From Microcaldota archaeon (GTDB lineage: Archaea > Micrarchaeota > Micrarchaeia > Norongarragalinales > SBBD01): a stretch of DNA of 35,285 nt. The notes beneath the pieces are model-generated. The model worked only from the letters and a program-made list of their open reading frames with translations, did not search any database and had not been told where the DNA came from. Shown here piece after piece: positions 15,548 to 25,754 of this stretch. The stretch is from assembly GCA_018819225.1 (NCBI GenBank), contig JAHJQN010000005.1, positions 1 through 35,285 of the forward strand, in the 5' to 3' direction. How positions within the stretch are numbered: position 1 is the first letter of the stretch; every line of letters starts with the position of its first letter. The translations under genes and the position numbers were made by a program.

Positions 15548-18500
15548 TCATGAACCGGGCTTCAATTTGATGACTCCGCGAAAAGGCGTTCGCTGAACCG
15601 CTTGTCCTTGCTTGTTGATGTCGTACCAGAACCGGCCGAAGCCCACGGAATTGCCTTGCGCATCCCAACCGCGAACCGCGATATACAACTTCTTTCCATT
15701 CGCACCGAACTTGCTGGAAATTTGCGAATAATCGATGAAGAAGCGGCCGAACGGATCCTTTCCGGTTTCTACTTTGCGTCCGGGTTTCAGCTTGTTCGCG
15801 GAACTCGTCAGAACGTCACTCTGGGTTACCGATAGCTTCGATTGCTCGAAAGCAAATGCGTATACGTACGTGTTGACAACAGGACCCATTCCAGGTGTCG
15901 TCGATCTCAGTTGCCGGAATAGCTCATTCATCTTCGTCGTATCGAGATCAACCGTAATGCACATGCGATTGTCTTTAGGTACTTCCAGAACGCCATCGGG
16001 TTTCTTCACAGCGGGATCGTCGCTTTTCAATGCGCCATTCTCGCACTTTACTTTGAACTTGTCCTTCCCGCCCTCGATTATCTTTTCAGGATCCATGACC
16101 CAAATGTTCTTGATCACTCCCGTTATGGCGGGCGCTGATTGCGGGAAGTCATGGAACGTAGGCGTTGACTGGGGGGGCTCCTGCTGCGAAGGAGGTTCTT
16201 CTGGTGCGGGGGGAGTAGATGGCACCGGAGGACTTTCAGGGGGCGCAAGCAAAGCCTCTGGAGGACCGCCAGGCGCTTCCGGAGTCTCCACTTTCTGGTC
16301 TCCTGGAGGCGTTTTTTCGCCGAAGATGTTTTTCACGCTCGCATTGGTCTCATCCATGATGTACTTGAAAAGCATCTTGAGGTCCGCAAGGCTTTGCGTA
16401 GAATAATCGGTTCCGCCTATCACTTTTCCGGCAGCAATGGCATACATGGTTTTCCTATCGCGATCAATGCGGATCGTAGTCGACAAGGAGTAGTCGAATT
16501 CTCCATCCGTGCAGACGTCTTCGCGGCACAACTCGTCGACTTTCGTCAGGTCGTCCCATTTGCTGACAACGTCTGCAGGACACGATTTATCCCGCGTGGA
16601 AGTCTTTGCAACCACTCCTCCGTCTCCCTTGTCTTCAAAGTCCATGTAGCAGCTGACGAGTTTGACTGCGCGTCCATCGTTTTCCGAGGCAGGGATGTGC
16701 GGAATATCGCTGGTGAGCAAGCCCAGTTCATCCTTTTCCTTATTGATTGGATACTTGTTGACGGTAGCCAGACTTAATCCGTCCGTGAAGCGAATCGAGA
16801 TGTCGTCGTTTTCATTATAGAGGAACGGATACCACGGAGCTTCGCGGCTGCCTTCCTTTCGGATGGCGCGCATGCCGTCATCCGTCACCGTGTTGGATGA
16901 ATCGGGTATGTATGTGACATCTTCGTGGCTCCACGGATTAGTGATTTCCTCTTCCGTTTCATCTCGGTTCGATGATTGCACCCATTGCTCTAAACTCATG
17001 AAGCCCGCTTTGTCTTGAGAGCTTCCCGGTGAAATCAATGGGTAATCCATGAGCACGAATCCCTGCGAATCCGTTCCGTCTGCCGCTCGCTTATACAGCA
17101 CGGATATCTTGTAATCGCGTAAATCAACAATGGGCTTCGTGTTCATGCGCGTCGGACCCATTCCAACAATCGAGGAAAGTTTCTGGAAGATGAGTTGGTG
17201 CAGCAGGCCGTAGTTGCGCGTCTGCAGCAATCCATCCAATTGGTTATAGATTTGCGTGTCGCACAAACCGGCCTCGAATTCATTTGCGAAGACACTCCAA
17301 ATCTCGTTTCCATCTATTGAATCATCGCAGTGCTCGCCCTCGTAACACCAATCATTTTCATACGGATTAGAACCCCTGGAATTGCAGACGTCCAGGATAG
17401 CGCGTGTTCCGCCGCAGCTCCTGAATTGCGCTTGATCCGTCACGTAATCCGCGAGCGTCGCAACCAAAGCGCGCGCAATGGCTTCAGCAGTCGCGTCGCC
17501 GAACGTATTGAAATCGATTTCCTGCACTTTCATGCTGTCAAGAATGTCGCTGCGCACGCGCGAGTTCACGGAACTGAAGTCTTCAACTGAACAGAAGTTG
17601 TTCTCCCAGCACGTGGTTCCCGATCCTTTCGGCGCGTTTCCAATGACATCAAAACTGGCACGCGGATCCGGCAAATTGTTCGGGGGAACGCGTATGGTTC
17701 CTTGCGCAATGTCTCCGGTCTTGCCCATCTTGCTTTCGAATTGGTACGGAACATTTGAACCTGCGATTCCCGGCAAATACAGTACTTTATTCTTTCCGGA
17801 ATCGGGTTTGAGGTTCTTGGCTTCCTGGCTATCAATCCGCACGATGGATTTGGGAATGTTGTTGACCACGAATACGGGTTCCTTCGCTCCCGGATCTTCA
17901 TCGAACAATCGCACGAACACTTCGCTGGAAGCTGGCACGACTTGCAAGGCGTACTTCGCAGCGGAAACATCGTTGTCGATCTCGAAGTCTAGGTTCATGG
18001 TAAAGGGCGAAACCGTTAATCCCACCATGGCCATCTGCAGTTCTTGGTGAAGGCGTTCGCCGTCTCCCTTGAACTTGAGTTTAAGCTCGTTGCCTTCCAC
18101 GTAATAATCCACGCACTCGGGTTTCAAGAGCAGTATGAACGTGGAGTAGCGAGGCGCAATGCCAATGAACTCGCTGAGCTCTTGCACTAACCCGACGAGA
18201 ACTCCTGACGCGCCGCTGCGGTCGACATAAACTCCGCGCAAGCATTCCGTCTTGCTGCCTCCGGATACCTGCAGCTGGGAAGGCGAGCCCGTCATCAACG
18301 CGAAATCATTAATGATGGTAAACGCTACGCCGTTTACAGGCAGCAAGGGATTGATGGGGATCTTGCAGTTGTACGTGCTTCCCGAAGGCGTGCATAGACC
18401 GGGATCAGGCGCGAATTGTCCGAAGGAATTGCCTGCAGGATTTTGGTTGAAGTATTGCTGTGCGGGCTGTCCGAACGGATTGTATTGTTGGTTCCAGGGA

Positions 18501-21500
18501 TTCTGTCCAGGGAATGAAGACTGCGGGAATCCGAGGCCCGGAATTTGGCCAGTGGTCACGCTGCCGTCCCGATTAATGTAGAACTTGTACGCTGACGAAG
18601 CCGCAATGTCTTGTCCTCTTCCCGGATAATCGAAGTAGCCAAGTAATGGACGCGCCAGATGTTGTGCAAAGCGCTTCGCGAAATAGCGGGGGTTGCGGTA
18701 ACGGCATAATCCGGCTTCGTGTCCAACGGTAATGGATCCCGTTACCCCTGAACGCGTGCCGTCGGAATACAGGAAGACGCCGGGCTCGTTGAACGAGTGA
18801 GTGAACGATTTACCGGGCTGGATATTACCGCTATTGAACAATCCGTTTTGACGCGACACAACGGATCGATCCGTATTATCCAAGTTGATCCACGTGACTT
18901 CGCCGCCGATGATCACGTTCTTGTTCTGCGGCCGGAAACCTGTAGACGTAATGAGAATGGTGGCCGACAGATCGTAGTCATCCCACGCGCGAGCGGGTCC
19001 GTAAACTTTTACTACCCGCGTCAAACTCGGGCGGACGCGCTTGCGGATGTATAAACGGCCCGTGTGAATGAGCGTGTCATCGGAGGATGAGAACGTCAGA
19101 ACGTCTTCATTAGAAAGTGATTCGTAATTGGAGAAGGATAGAGCACTGTAATCTCCTCGATACACGTTGCCTTGACGGCAAGCCGGATTGTAGGAATCGT
19201 ATACGGGGCATTGCGGATTGTAATTGCCGCCTCCGCCGTACGGGTTCCCATAACCATATTGATTAGCGCATGCAGGGTTCTGGGGGTCGTAGTTCGTGCA
19301 GTACGGATCGTATCCTCCACCTTCATCTTCAGGAATCACGGGTTCTTCCGTGTAGAACGGGTGATCGGAATAATCCGCTGACAAGCGAATCACTTTTCCT
19401 TCCTCCAGCGTTTCGTCGCATTCCTGGGAAAGGAAGAACAATTGCATGCGCGCGTCCGAATTGGAGTCGCTGCTGATGACCTCACAATTCGTGATGTCTC
19501 CCAAGCCGTCATCCTCGTTCAAGGAATAGGTTTGTTCCCAGCGAAGCTGGTCATCCAAATGAACTTCAATAACCGTTGGGAGCGCTGGCCATTGCATCTT
19601 GGCTTGGCAAACCCCGTTTTCATCACAGTAGTTGTTTGAATCATCGCAGAGATCATTGGATGAGCACTCGGGCTTGACGCACTGGTTTGACGTCGGGTCG
19701 CAATACCAGCCGTCGAATACGCAGTCGTTATCGTTTTGACATAAGAGGGGCTCGCACAAGCGGGGGTGCTCTTCCCTACAAACATAGCCGTCGAAACCTA
19801 AGGCATCGCATTCGGAATTGCTCGTGCATTGCGGGGTATAACAGCTCACTGTTTCGGTATTGCAGAGTTGCGTACCAGGACACGCGTCGATTTCATCGCA
19901 AGTCTTCTGGACGCAAATGTGGTTTTCGCACTTCCATTTGGAGGGATCGCTTCCGCAGTCTGCAGGGAAGTTGCAGGTTTGTTCGACTTCGCCTTCAATG
20001 CAGCGTCCATTAGCGCAAACGTACGGGTCTTGGCACAAGAGCTCGCCGCCAGACGGACAACATAATTCCCCAATGTCTCCGCAGATCGTGGGCGCAACGC
20101 AGCATTCCGTGTCATCGCATCCTTGCGCTACTCGAGCAGGGTCGCACGTTAAACCAAGAGGGCATTCGACTTCCGCGCAACTCGTGGGAAGAGGATCCAG
20201 ACAAACGTTGTTTCGGCACTCGAGATCGTTAAAGCAGGGCAGGCTGGGCGGGAACACGCAGCACGTTTGGCTGTCGTGACCGCAGTTCGGGTCAACGGCC
20301 ACGCAAGATGCTCGTCCGCCTTGAATGACGCAGTATTCGAGGTCGGGATCGCAGTTCGGGCACTCCACGGGAGGCGCGGCGCACTCGAATTCAGAGAGCG
20401 CGCAACCCATTTGCAAATCGGAACTGCGGAGACAGCAGACTTCCGTGTCCGTGCAGACCTCGTCTTCGCAAACGATGCCGTTACCGCACGTGTTCGTCTG
20501 CAGATCGCATTGCAAGTATCCGTAACACCGGTCGCCTTCGCAGCACGCTTGGCCTGTATCCCCGCATTGCGGAATATCCGCGCATACCAATTCGATGGAG
20601 TCGCAGTATTGACCGTCTGCACAGGAAAGGTCTTCGCAGGTCTTGAGGCGGCAAATATTTCCTGATTCCGTGTCGCACATATAGCGTTGATCATTGTATT
20701 GTGCTTGACAAAACGCGTCGTTCGTGCAGGGTTCGGGTCCGGGCATGTAACATGAACTGTTGTCAATATTGCAGGTTTCTCCTTCCGGACAATCCTCGTT
20801 CGAATCGCACGTCGTCGGTAAATCATTGCAAGCCACTTGAACGGATACGGTTTCCTGATCGCTTTGTCCGTTGGGCAGAGTCGCACTAAATCCTAGGTTG
20901 CAGGCACTTCCTCGTCGCACAGGCATGACTTGAAGCGCTTTCGTTTTTTGTTTGTTTAAGCGAATCGTCCAAGACGTATCCGACGTTTGAGTGGTTTCGG
21001 AATCCGGTAATAATTGCACGCAATTCGACGTTGCGAACACCGTTATTTCGGCATTCAATAAATTCGTGATATCGAGGGTGGCTCCGCTGCAGGTAACATA
21101 GAGAGAGCTAGTGGAAAGTTCCATGAAGTCCGAGATTTCGACGTTTACTATAGAGGAAGCGGACCGGAACCCTTCGCGGGACGCGTGAACGCTAAATGTT
21201 CCGGATCCGTACGGATGCACGCTGCGGAACCGGTACAAGCCGTTTTCGCCTAAATCCGGCGAGTTGTCTCCGACGATGGATGGAGGCATCGCGCCTTCGA
21301 ATACCATGCCCTCTTCTTCTTCAATGGAAAGCACTGCATCCACCATGGGGGACTCGTCGATCGCGTTCGTGACCGTGGCCACCAGATTCGTGTCCTGGTT
21401 TCCGGGAAGTGATTCCGGATTAATGCGCAAGGTCAGCACGCCGGTTCCTTGAATCACGACCGAACCTTCCATGCGCTGGACTTCCCCGCTGCCGTCGCCG

Positions 21501-24268
21501 AAAAGGACTTCCACGTTTGAGTACGGCGTGGGAATCGTGCCTTTCATGCGGATGCTGCCTTCAGCAGTCTCCCCTTCATCCAAATGAGATAATTGAATCG
21601 TGACATCGTTTCGTCCTTGCGCGTCGCCGGTTGCGGGAGGCAAGTTTTCGCTTTCCACGAGGTACTCGAACAACTGCACTTCATCGTCCACGCTGATTTT
21701 GATCCACGGGGAATCCTGGAACGGCTCTAAAGCGCGCACGCTGAAATAACTGTTGAACGCGCTGCCGAGATCGGCCGTGTACGAGCGGGACATGCGCGGC
21801 GCACCGTCGTTTTCAGCGAACTGGAGCGACATGCAGGAACGCGATGTGCAAACGAAGTTTCCGGTATTAATGTCGTAGCGCTGAACGAAGGCTTCCGCGT
21901 AACACGAGTCCTTGGACGGAATGCTTTCCGCTTGTTCGAGTTCCGTATCTTCTGGCGTGCGGAAGTAAATGCCGCCCTTGGAAGCGTAACCGCGGTAATG
22001 CAAGGAAATGGCGTCCTGCGCAGACGCATTCGGAGTAATAAAGAATTTGACTTTGAAGCTCTTGCCGCCAATTTCGTTTACGAATTTCGCATCCACCCAT
22101 TTGATCGCACGCGAGGAATACTGTTCTTCTGCAACCGTATCGACGGAGCAATCGCCGCCAGGAGTATACGTGGAAGCGGACGTGATTGACGCCGTGGGAG
22201 GCGCGTCAACGTTTCGAATGAACGCAATATCATCTGCGGCGGGATACCCGAGTCCTTCCACTCGCGCAAAGAATCCGCCTTCCTCGGAACCCGGCGGAAT
22301 GTTGAGGGAGAATTTCGCGACGTAGAAAGAAGCGCGACTCAGCGAGGAAAGGTTTTTTGAATAGAGTTGTTCGCTGGAGTCCGCGAGACGCACGCCCTCG
22401 AAATCGACGCGCAATTCATTCGCGAGCGCTTCCGGCAATAACGCCACGTCAACGGAAAACGTTCCTTCGGCTTCGACAACGAGTGCCTCCGATTCCTTGG
22501 AAACGTATCCGTCCGCGGTCACCAGGAGATAGATTTCCATGTTCGCGGGAACTTTCAGCAAGCATTCGATGTCCGTAGTACATTCGCCGACGAGTTCGTT
22601 GCCGCGCTTGACGAACGCCTGGACATTCGCCGTAATATTCTCGTCATTGGTTTGATCCGACGCGTATACGAGCAAGAATCCCGTGGGTCGCTCCAAGTTA
22701 ATGGTGATCCGTTTCACGTCCCCGACATCGATCGTAAAATCAGAGGAAGTGCCCGCCACCGGAGGCTTGGAGGCCACCGCGCGGTATAACGGCTCGACAT
22801 CCAATTGGTAAAAGGAAGCCACGCCGTCTTCCATGGAATACGCGTCCGGAACGCCGATGAAGAATCCTTCGCCGTCCATCAAAGCCACTTTCGCGCCTTC
22901 CACGCGATTCGAGTCTGCATCGAGCACTTGAACCTCCAAATCCCCGTTGTTGCCCTCGACAGCGGAAAACATGGTGACCGTGACGTCGTCGCCTGCACTC
23001 AATTCCGACTCGCGGGCCGCCAAATAGCCATCCCGATACAAGGTCGCGTAAACCGTTCGATCCGTCGTAAACACGACTTCTCCGGTCTCATCCGTTTTCT
23101 TATCCGCGAGCTTGGCGTTGGTTTCCTGGTTGTAAATAGTGACGTGCACGTTTTCCAAGAAGGATTCGTCGTCGTAATCCATGGCGCGAACGACGAGATC
23201 GTAATTGACGCCTTCTTCTTTCTCTAGAAGGGTCACGTGAAACTCGAGCACGTCGTCCACGCGCAGCTTGGCGGCATCGGCACTGCCGTCATACGGCAGG
23301 TATTGTTCTTCGAGCGGGTCCACGACCACGTACACGAATGCCCCAACCGCATCCACTTCCCCAAACCGGACTTTACCGGATTCGTACGTGCGTTGAACAT
23401 CCATTTCCGAATCCGACTCGGCTAGATACAAATAGACTTTCGCGTCGACGGGTTCGCCCGACTCATCCGTGACTTCCACTGCGACCGTGCCTTTCGGCGG
23501 CACGCGTCCCCCGTCATCCGGAGGCAACGTGCGCGTGCTTTGCAAGTGAACGGTCAACGTACGCTGCGCGGAAACCAGAATGGTTCCCGAATACTCCTGG
23601 AATCCATCCTTCGAAATCGTGAAACTCAGCGAGGATTCGCCGCTGGCCGCCGAGAGTTTGGCGACCCCGTTCGCATCCGTCGTGGCTTGCTTGTACTCGC
23701 CGGACGCGGAATCAAAATACGATATTTGCACGCCGCCCAACGGAATCCCGTTCTCCTCCACGACTTTCAAGGTCACTCGCTGCGATTGCGGTTCCGATTC
23801 CAAGCCCTGCAGGCTCGCGGTAATGCGCTGAACGCCTTTTCCGATCACGAACGTTTTCACGAAGGTCTCGAAGCCATCCTGTTCAACGCGCAACGTCGCC
23901 TTTTTTCCGACGGGTACGCCTTCAAATAAAGCGAATCCGTCCTTATCGGATTGAACCGTCGCGAACTCCTCCCCTTCCAATAATAGGGTGACGGGTATGT
24001 TGGCTAACGGTTGATCGCCGGATTGGACTAATACGCGAAGATTCGTATTGCCGGGGAATAACGTGATGAGCGCTACCGCTAGGGCACTGAACATGATCAA
24101 CACAAGCAGGATAGCCACCGGGAAGGAGGGGACGCCGTTGCTTTCAATGGGCGTCACGAATTTGTCGTAGACCGGAAGGCCCACGTTGTTTTCCATATAG
24201 TCGCAAAACGCGTAGTACTTGTCCTCTATCTTGAAATAGAGGTCTTTCAGGCTTTCCACGAGACCCAT
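15548..24268 (-). CDS. Giant membrane-anchored multidomain surface protein, 2906 residues
   Basis: The N-terminal 46 residues are an amphipathic cytoplasmic segment; one TM helix follows (about 48-71, FPVAILLVLIMFSALAVALI) and the rest should be extracellular. Residues of about 72-630 are six tandem carboxypeptidase-regulatory/Ig-like beta domains, each with a D-x-x-G-x-A-x-F type turn (KDGFALF, ANGVAKL). Further Ig-like domains run to about 1100. Residues of about 1150-1555 hold over 60 Cys in EGF/dickkopf-like units. A Tyr/Gly/Asn/Pro-rich stretch lies near 1640-1690, a cupredoxin-like domain near 1768-1848, and a Gln/Asn/Phe/Pro-rich stretch near 1903-1957. A Pro-rich segment near 2645-2710 precedes a C-terminal beta domain. 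The likely role is cell-surface attachment or envelope structure; no enzyme motif was found. Confidence 0.88.
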   Translation of the reverse strand: MGLVESLKDLYFKIEDKYYAFCDYMENNVGLPVYDKFVTPIESNGVPSFPVAILLVLIMFSALAVALITLFPGNTNLRVLVQSGDQPLANIPVTLLLEGEEFATVQSDKDGFALFEGVPVGKKATLRVEQDGFETFVKTFVIGKGVQRITASLQGLESEPQSQRVTLKVVEENGIPLGGVQISYFDSASGEYKQATTDANGVAKLSAASGESSLSFTISKDGFQEYSGTILVSAQRTLTVHLQSTRTLPPDDGGRVPPKGTVAVEVTDESGEPVDAKVYLYLAESDSEMDVQRTYESGKVRFGEVDAVGAFVYVVVDPLEEQYLPYDGSADAAKLRVDDVLEFHVTLLEKEEGVNYDLVVRAMDYDDESFLENVHVTIYNQETNAKLADKKTDETGEVVFTTDRTVYATLYRDGYLAARESELSAGDDVTVTMFSAVEGNNGDLEVQVLDADSNRVEGAKVALMDGEGFFIGVPDAYSMEDGVASFYQLDVEPLYRAVASKPPVAGTSSDFTIDVGDVKRITINLERPTGFLLVYASDQTNDENITANVQAFVKRGNELVGECTTDIECLLKVPANMEIYLLVTADGYVSKESEALVVEAEGTFSVDVALLPEALANELRVDFEGVRLADSSEQLYSKNLSSLSRASFYVAKFSLNIPPGSEEGGFFARVEGLGYPAADDIAFIRNVDAPPTASITSASTYTPGGDCSVDTVAEEQYSSRAIKWVDAKFVNEIGGKSFKVKFFITPNASAQDAISLHYRGYASKGGIYFRTPEDTELEQAESIPSKDSCYAEAFVQRYDINTGNFVCTSRSCMSLQFAENDGAPRMSRSYTADLGSAFNSYFSVRALEPFQDSPWIKISVDDEVQLFEYLVESENLPPATGDAQGRNDVTIQLSHLDEGETAEGSIRMKGTIPTPYSNVEVLFGDGSGEVQRMEGSVVIQGTGVLTLRINPESLPGNQDTNLVATVTNAIDESPMVDAVLSIEEEEGMVFEGAMPPSIVGDNSPDLGENGLYRFRSVHPYGSGTFSVHASREGFRSASSIVNVEISDFMELSTSSLYVTCSGATLDITNLLNAEITVFATSNCVQLLPDSETTQTSDTSWTIRLNKQKTKALQVMPVRRGSACNLGFSATLPNGQSDQETVSVQVACNDLPTTCDSNEDCPEGETCNIDNSSCYMPGPEPCTNDAFCQAQYNDQRYMCDTESGNICRLKTCEDLSCADGQYCDSIELVCADIPQCGDTGQACCEGDRCYGYLQCDLQTNTCGNGIVCEDEVCTDTEVCCLRSSDLQMGCALSEFECAAPPVECPNCDPDLEYCVIQGGRASCVAVDPNCGHDSQTCCVFPPSLPCFNDLECRNNVCLDPLPTSCAEVECPLGLTCDPARVAQGCDDTECCVAPTICGDIGELCCPSGGELLCQDPYVCANGRCIEGEVEQTCNFPADCGSDPSKWKCENHICVQKTCDEIDACPGTQLCNTETVSCYTPQCTSNSECDALGFDGYVCREEHPRLCEPLLCQNDNDCVFDGWYCDPTSNQCVKPECSSNDLCDDSNNYCDENGVCQAKMQWPALPTVIEVHLDDQLRWEQTYSLNEDDGLGDITNCEVISSDSNSDARMQLFFLSQECDETLEEGKVIRLSADYSDHPFYTEEPVIPEDEGGGYDPYCTNYDPQNPACANQYGYGNPYGGGGNYNPQCPVYDSYNPACRQGNVYRGDYSALSFSNYESLSNEDVLTFSSSDDTLIHTGRLYIRKRVRPSLTRVVKVYGPARAWDDYDLSATILITSTGFRPQNKNVIIGGEVTWINLDNTDRSVVSRQNGLFNSGNIQPGKSFTHSFNEPGVFLYSDGTRSGVTGSITVGHEAGLCRYRNPRYFAKRFAQHLARPLLGYFDYPGRGQDIAASSAYKFYINRDGSVTTGQIPGLGFPQSSFPGQNPWNQQYNPFGQPAQQYFNQNPAGNSFGQFAPDPGLCTPSGSTYNCKIPINPLLPVNGVAFTIINDFALMTGSPSQLQVSGGSKTECLRGVYVDRSGASGVLVGLVQELSEFIGIAPRYSTFILLLKPECVDYYVEGNELKLKFKGDGERLHQELQMAMVGLTVSPFTMNLDFEIDNDVSAAKYALQVVPASSEVFVRLFDEDPGAKEPVFVVNNIPKSIVRIDSQEAKNLKPDSGKNKVLYLPGIAGSNVPYQFESKMGKTGDIAQGTIRVPPNNLPDPRASFDVIGNAPKGSGTTCWENNFCSVEDFSSVNSRVRSDILDSMKVQEIDFNTFGDATAEAIARALVATLADYVTDQAQFRSCGGTRAILDVCNSRGSNPYENDWCYEGEHCDDSIDGNEIWSVFANEFEAGLCDTQIYNQLDGLLQTRNYGLLHQLIFQKLSSIVGMGPTRMNTKPIVDLRDYKISVLYKRAADGTDSQGFVLMDYPLISPGSSQDKAGFMSLEQWVQSSNRDETEEEITNPWSHEDVTYIPDSSNTVTDDGMRAIRKEGSREAPWYPFLYNENDDISIRFTDGLSLATVNKYPINKEKDELGLLTSDIPHIPASENDGRAVKLVSCYMDFEDKGDGGVVAKTSTRDKSCPADVVSKWDDLTKVDELCREDVCTDGEFDYSLSTTIRIDRDRKTMYAIAAGKVIGGTDYSTQSLADLKMLFKYIMDETNASVKNIFGEKTPPGDQKVETPEAPGGPPEALLAPPESPPVPSTPPAPEEPPSQQEPPQSTPTFHDFPQSAPAITGVIKNIWVMDPEKIIEGGKDKFKVKCENGALKSDDPAVKKPDGVLEVPKDNRMCITVDLDTTKMNELFRQLRSTTPGMGPVVNTYVYAFAFEQSKLSVTQSDVLTSSANKLKPGRKVETGKDPFGRFFIDYSQISSKFGANGKKLYIAVRGWDAQGNSVGFGRFWYDINKQGQAVQRTPFRGVIKLKPGS

Positions 24269-24298
24269 AGCATCACGTTAACAGCTAAGTCTGCATAG

Positions 24299-24307
24299 TA
24301 ATAAAAG
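24299..24307 (-). promoter_or_regulatory. Box A promoter of the giant surface protein
   Basis: CTTTTATTA on the minus strand is centred about 35 bp before the ATG at 24268, predicting a leader of about 9 nt. The 132-bp gap also carries the divergent promoter at 24372. Confidence 0.5.
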
Positions 24308-24371
24308 GTTTTGTTTCTCCGGAAACATTTCTCGACGATTTTCGATTCAAAAAAAAGGGAAAACGCGAGCG

Positions 24372-24379
24372 TTAAAAAC
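24372..24379 (+). promoter_or_regulatory. Box A promoter of the coiled-coil membrane protein
   Basis: TTAAAAAC is centred 25 bp before the ATG at 24401 and would give a leaderless mRNA. It argues against the longer reading frame starting at 24311. Confidence 0.5.
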
Positions 24380-24400
24380 CCCACTTTCCTAACGGATTTC

Positions 24401-24820
24401 ATGGCAACGGACGTTTTAGCCGGACAGGAATCCGTATGGGATGCCGTGCTCGTACTGCTATCCCTGGTATTGCTTTACTTAATTTGGTCCCGGCGAATCT
24501 TCGAGTTTCGCTCGCGACCGCACGCGCTCGCCAGAAAAAAAAAGGCGTTTAAAAGCTTGCAGGAGAAAGCCGCTTTCGAAATCGATGAACTGAAAAACAA
24601 GCGCAAGGAAGTCATGGGCAAAGTCGCGGAATCCCGGAAAAAGTACATGAAAGGGAACTTGAATTACCCGACGTACATGGATTTGAGCCGTCGGTACGAT
24701 GCCGAGCTCGTCGAACTGGACGCGCAACTATCCGCCTTATCCGAGATCGCCGGAGGAAAGAAAGGAAAAAGGGGATTGAGCAGCGGCATCTTAAAGGAAA
24801 TGCTCTCCGATGATGCCTGA
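24401..24820 (+). CDS. Single-TM coiled-coil protein, 139 residues, function unknown
   Basis: The start is set at ATG 24401, not 24311, because of the box A 25 bp upstream. Residues of about 10-30 are one TM helix (VWDAVLVLLSLVLLYLIW). The cytoplasmic part is a charged coiled coil (about 45-85), then a helical hairpin (KGNLNYPTYMDLSRRYDAEL) resembling short SHOCT-like oligomerisation helices, and a Gly/Lys-rich tail. It is divergent from the giant surface gene and 70 bp upstream of folD. I know no family. A membrane-tethered scaffold is a guess. Confidence 0.7.
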   Translation: MATDVLAGQESVWDAVLVLLSLVLLYLIWSRRIFEFRSRPHALARKKKAFKSLQEKAAFEIDELKNKRKEVMGKVAESRKKYMKGNLNYPTYMDLSRRYDAELVELDAQLSALSEIAGGKKGKRGLSSGILKEMLSDDA

Positions 24821-24849
24821 ATGAGTTGAGCGCATCCGTGAAAAACATG

Positions 24850-24860
24850 CAATAAAAAAG
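24850..24860 (+). promoter_or_regulatory. Box A promoter of folD
   Basis: CAATAAAAAAG is centred 36 bp before the ATG at 24891, predicting a leader of about 10 nt. Confidence 0.5.
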
Positions 24861-24890
24861 GGGCACGTGCATAGATAACGTGAGACGAAG

Positions 24891-25754
24891 ATGGCCCAAC
24901 TCATCGACGGAAAAAAAGTCGCGGAACGCGTGATCGCCGAAGTGCAAGCGGAAGTGAAAACGCTGAAGAAGAACGGCGTGGTGCCGACACTGGCCGTCGT
25001 GCTCGTCGGAAACGATCCGGCTTCCCGCATTTACGTATCCAATAAAGAAAGGAAAGCGAAGCAAATCGGCATTGAAACCCGCGAGCACGTTTTGCCGGAG
25101 TCCACGAGCGAAAGCGAATTACTCGTTCTCGTCGACCAATTGAATCGCGATAACAAAGTGAGCGGAATTCTCGTGCAATTCCCGTTGCCGAAACACATGA
25201 ATGAAGATCACGTACGGGAAGCCATTGCGCCGGAAAAGGACGTGGACGGATTGCACCCCGTGAACCAAGGAAAACTGCTTTCCGGAGATGAAACGCTGGT
25301 GCCGTGTACGCCGCGCGGAATCATTCGCTTGCTCGACGAATACCACATTGAATTGAAGGGAAAACACGCCGTCGTGATCGGAAGGAGCGCGCTCGTCGGC
25401 AAACCGTTGGCGCATTTACTGCTCAACCGGCATGCCACGGTCACGTTATGTCACTCGCGCACGCGACACCTGCACGAAATGGCTGCTCAAGCGGACCTAT
25501 TATGCGTCGCCGTCGGAAAATCAAGGCTCGTGAAAGAGAATTTCATCAAAAAAGGAGCGGTGGTGATCGACATAGGTATCAACCGCATCACCGAAAACGG
25601 GAAAATCAAGGTCGTGGGCGACGTGGATTTCGAGCCGGCAGAGAAAAAAGCCTCGTTCATTACGCCGGTGCCGGGAGGAGTCGGGCCCATGACGATCGCC
25701 ATGCTGTTGCTCAATACGGTGAACGCCGCAAAAAAGCAAGCGATGCCGCGTTAA
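24891..25754 (+). CDS. folD: Bifunctional methylenetetrahydrofolate dehydrogenase / cyclohydrolase
   Basis: This 287-residue FolD interconverts methylene-, methenyl- and formyl-tetrahydrofolate using NADP, feeding purine and thymidylate synthesis. Visible motifs are VGNDPASRIYVSNKER with catalytic Tyr48 and Lys52, ILVQFPLPKH (Gln96), EKDVDGLHPVN, the nucleotide-binding VIGRSALVGKPLA and the signature PVPGGVGPMTIAML. Length and motif order are standard. Its stop codon overlaps that of the convergent phosphatase gene by 4 bp. In archaea FolD is patchy and often bacterial-like, consistent with a folate-based rather than methanopterin-based one-carbon pathway. Confidence 0.95.
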   Translation: MAQLIDGKKVAERVIAEVQAEVKTLKKNGVVPTLAVVLVGNDPASRIYVSNKERKAKQIGIETREHVLPESTSESELLVLVDQLNRDNKVSGILVQFPLPKHMNEDHVREAIAPEKDVDGLHPVNQGKLLSGDETLVPCTPRGIIRLLDEYHIELKGKHAVVIGRSALVGKPLAHLLLNRHATVTLCHSRTRHLHEMAAQADLLCVAVGKSRLVKENFIKKGAVVIDIGINRITENGKIKVVGDVDFEPAEKKASFITPVPGGVGPMTIAMLLLNTVNAAKKQAMPR

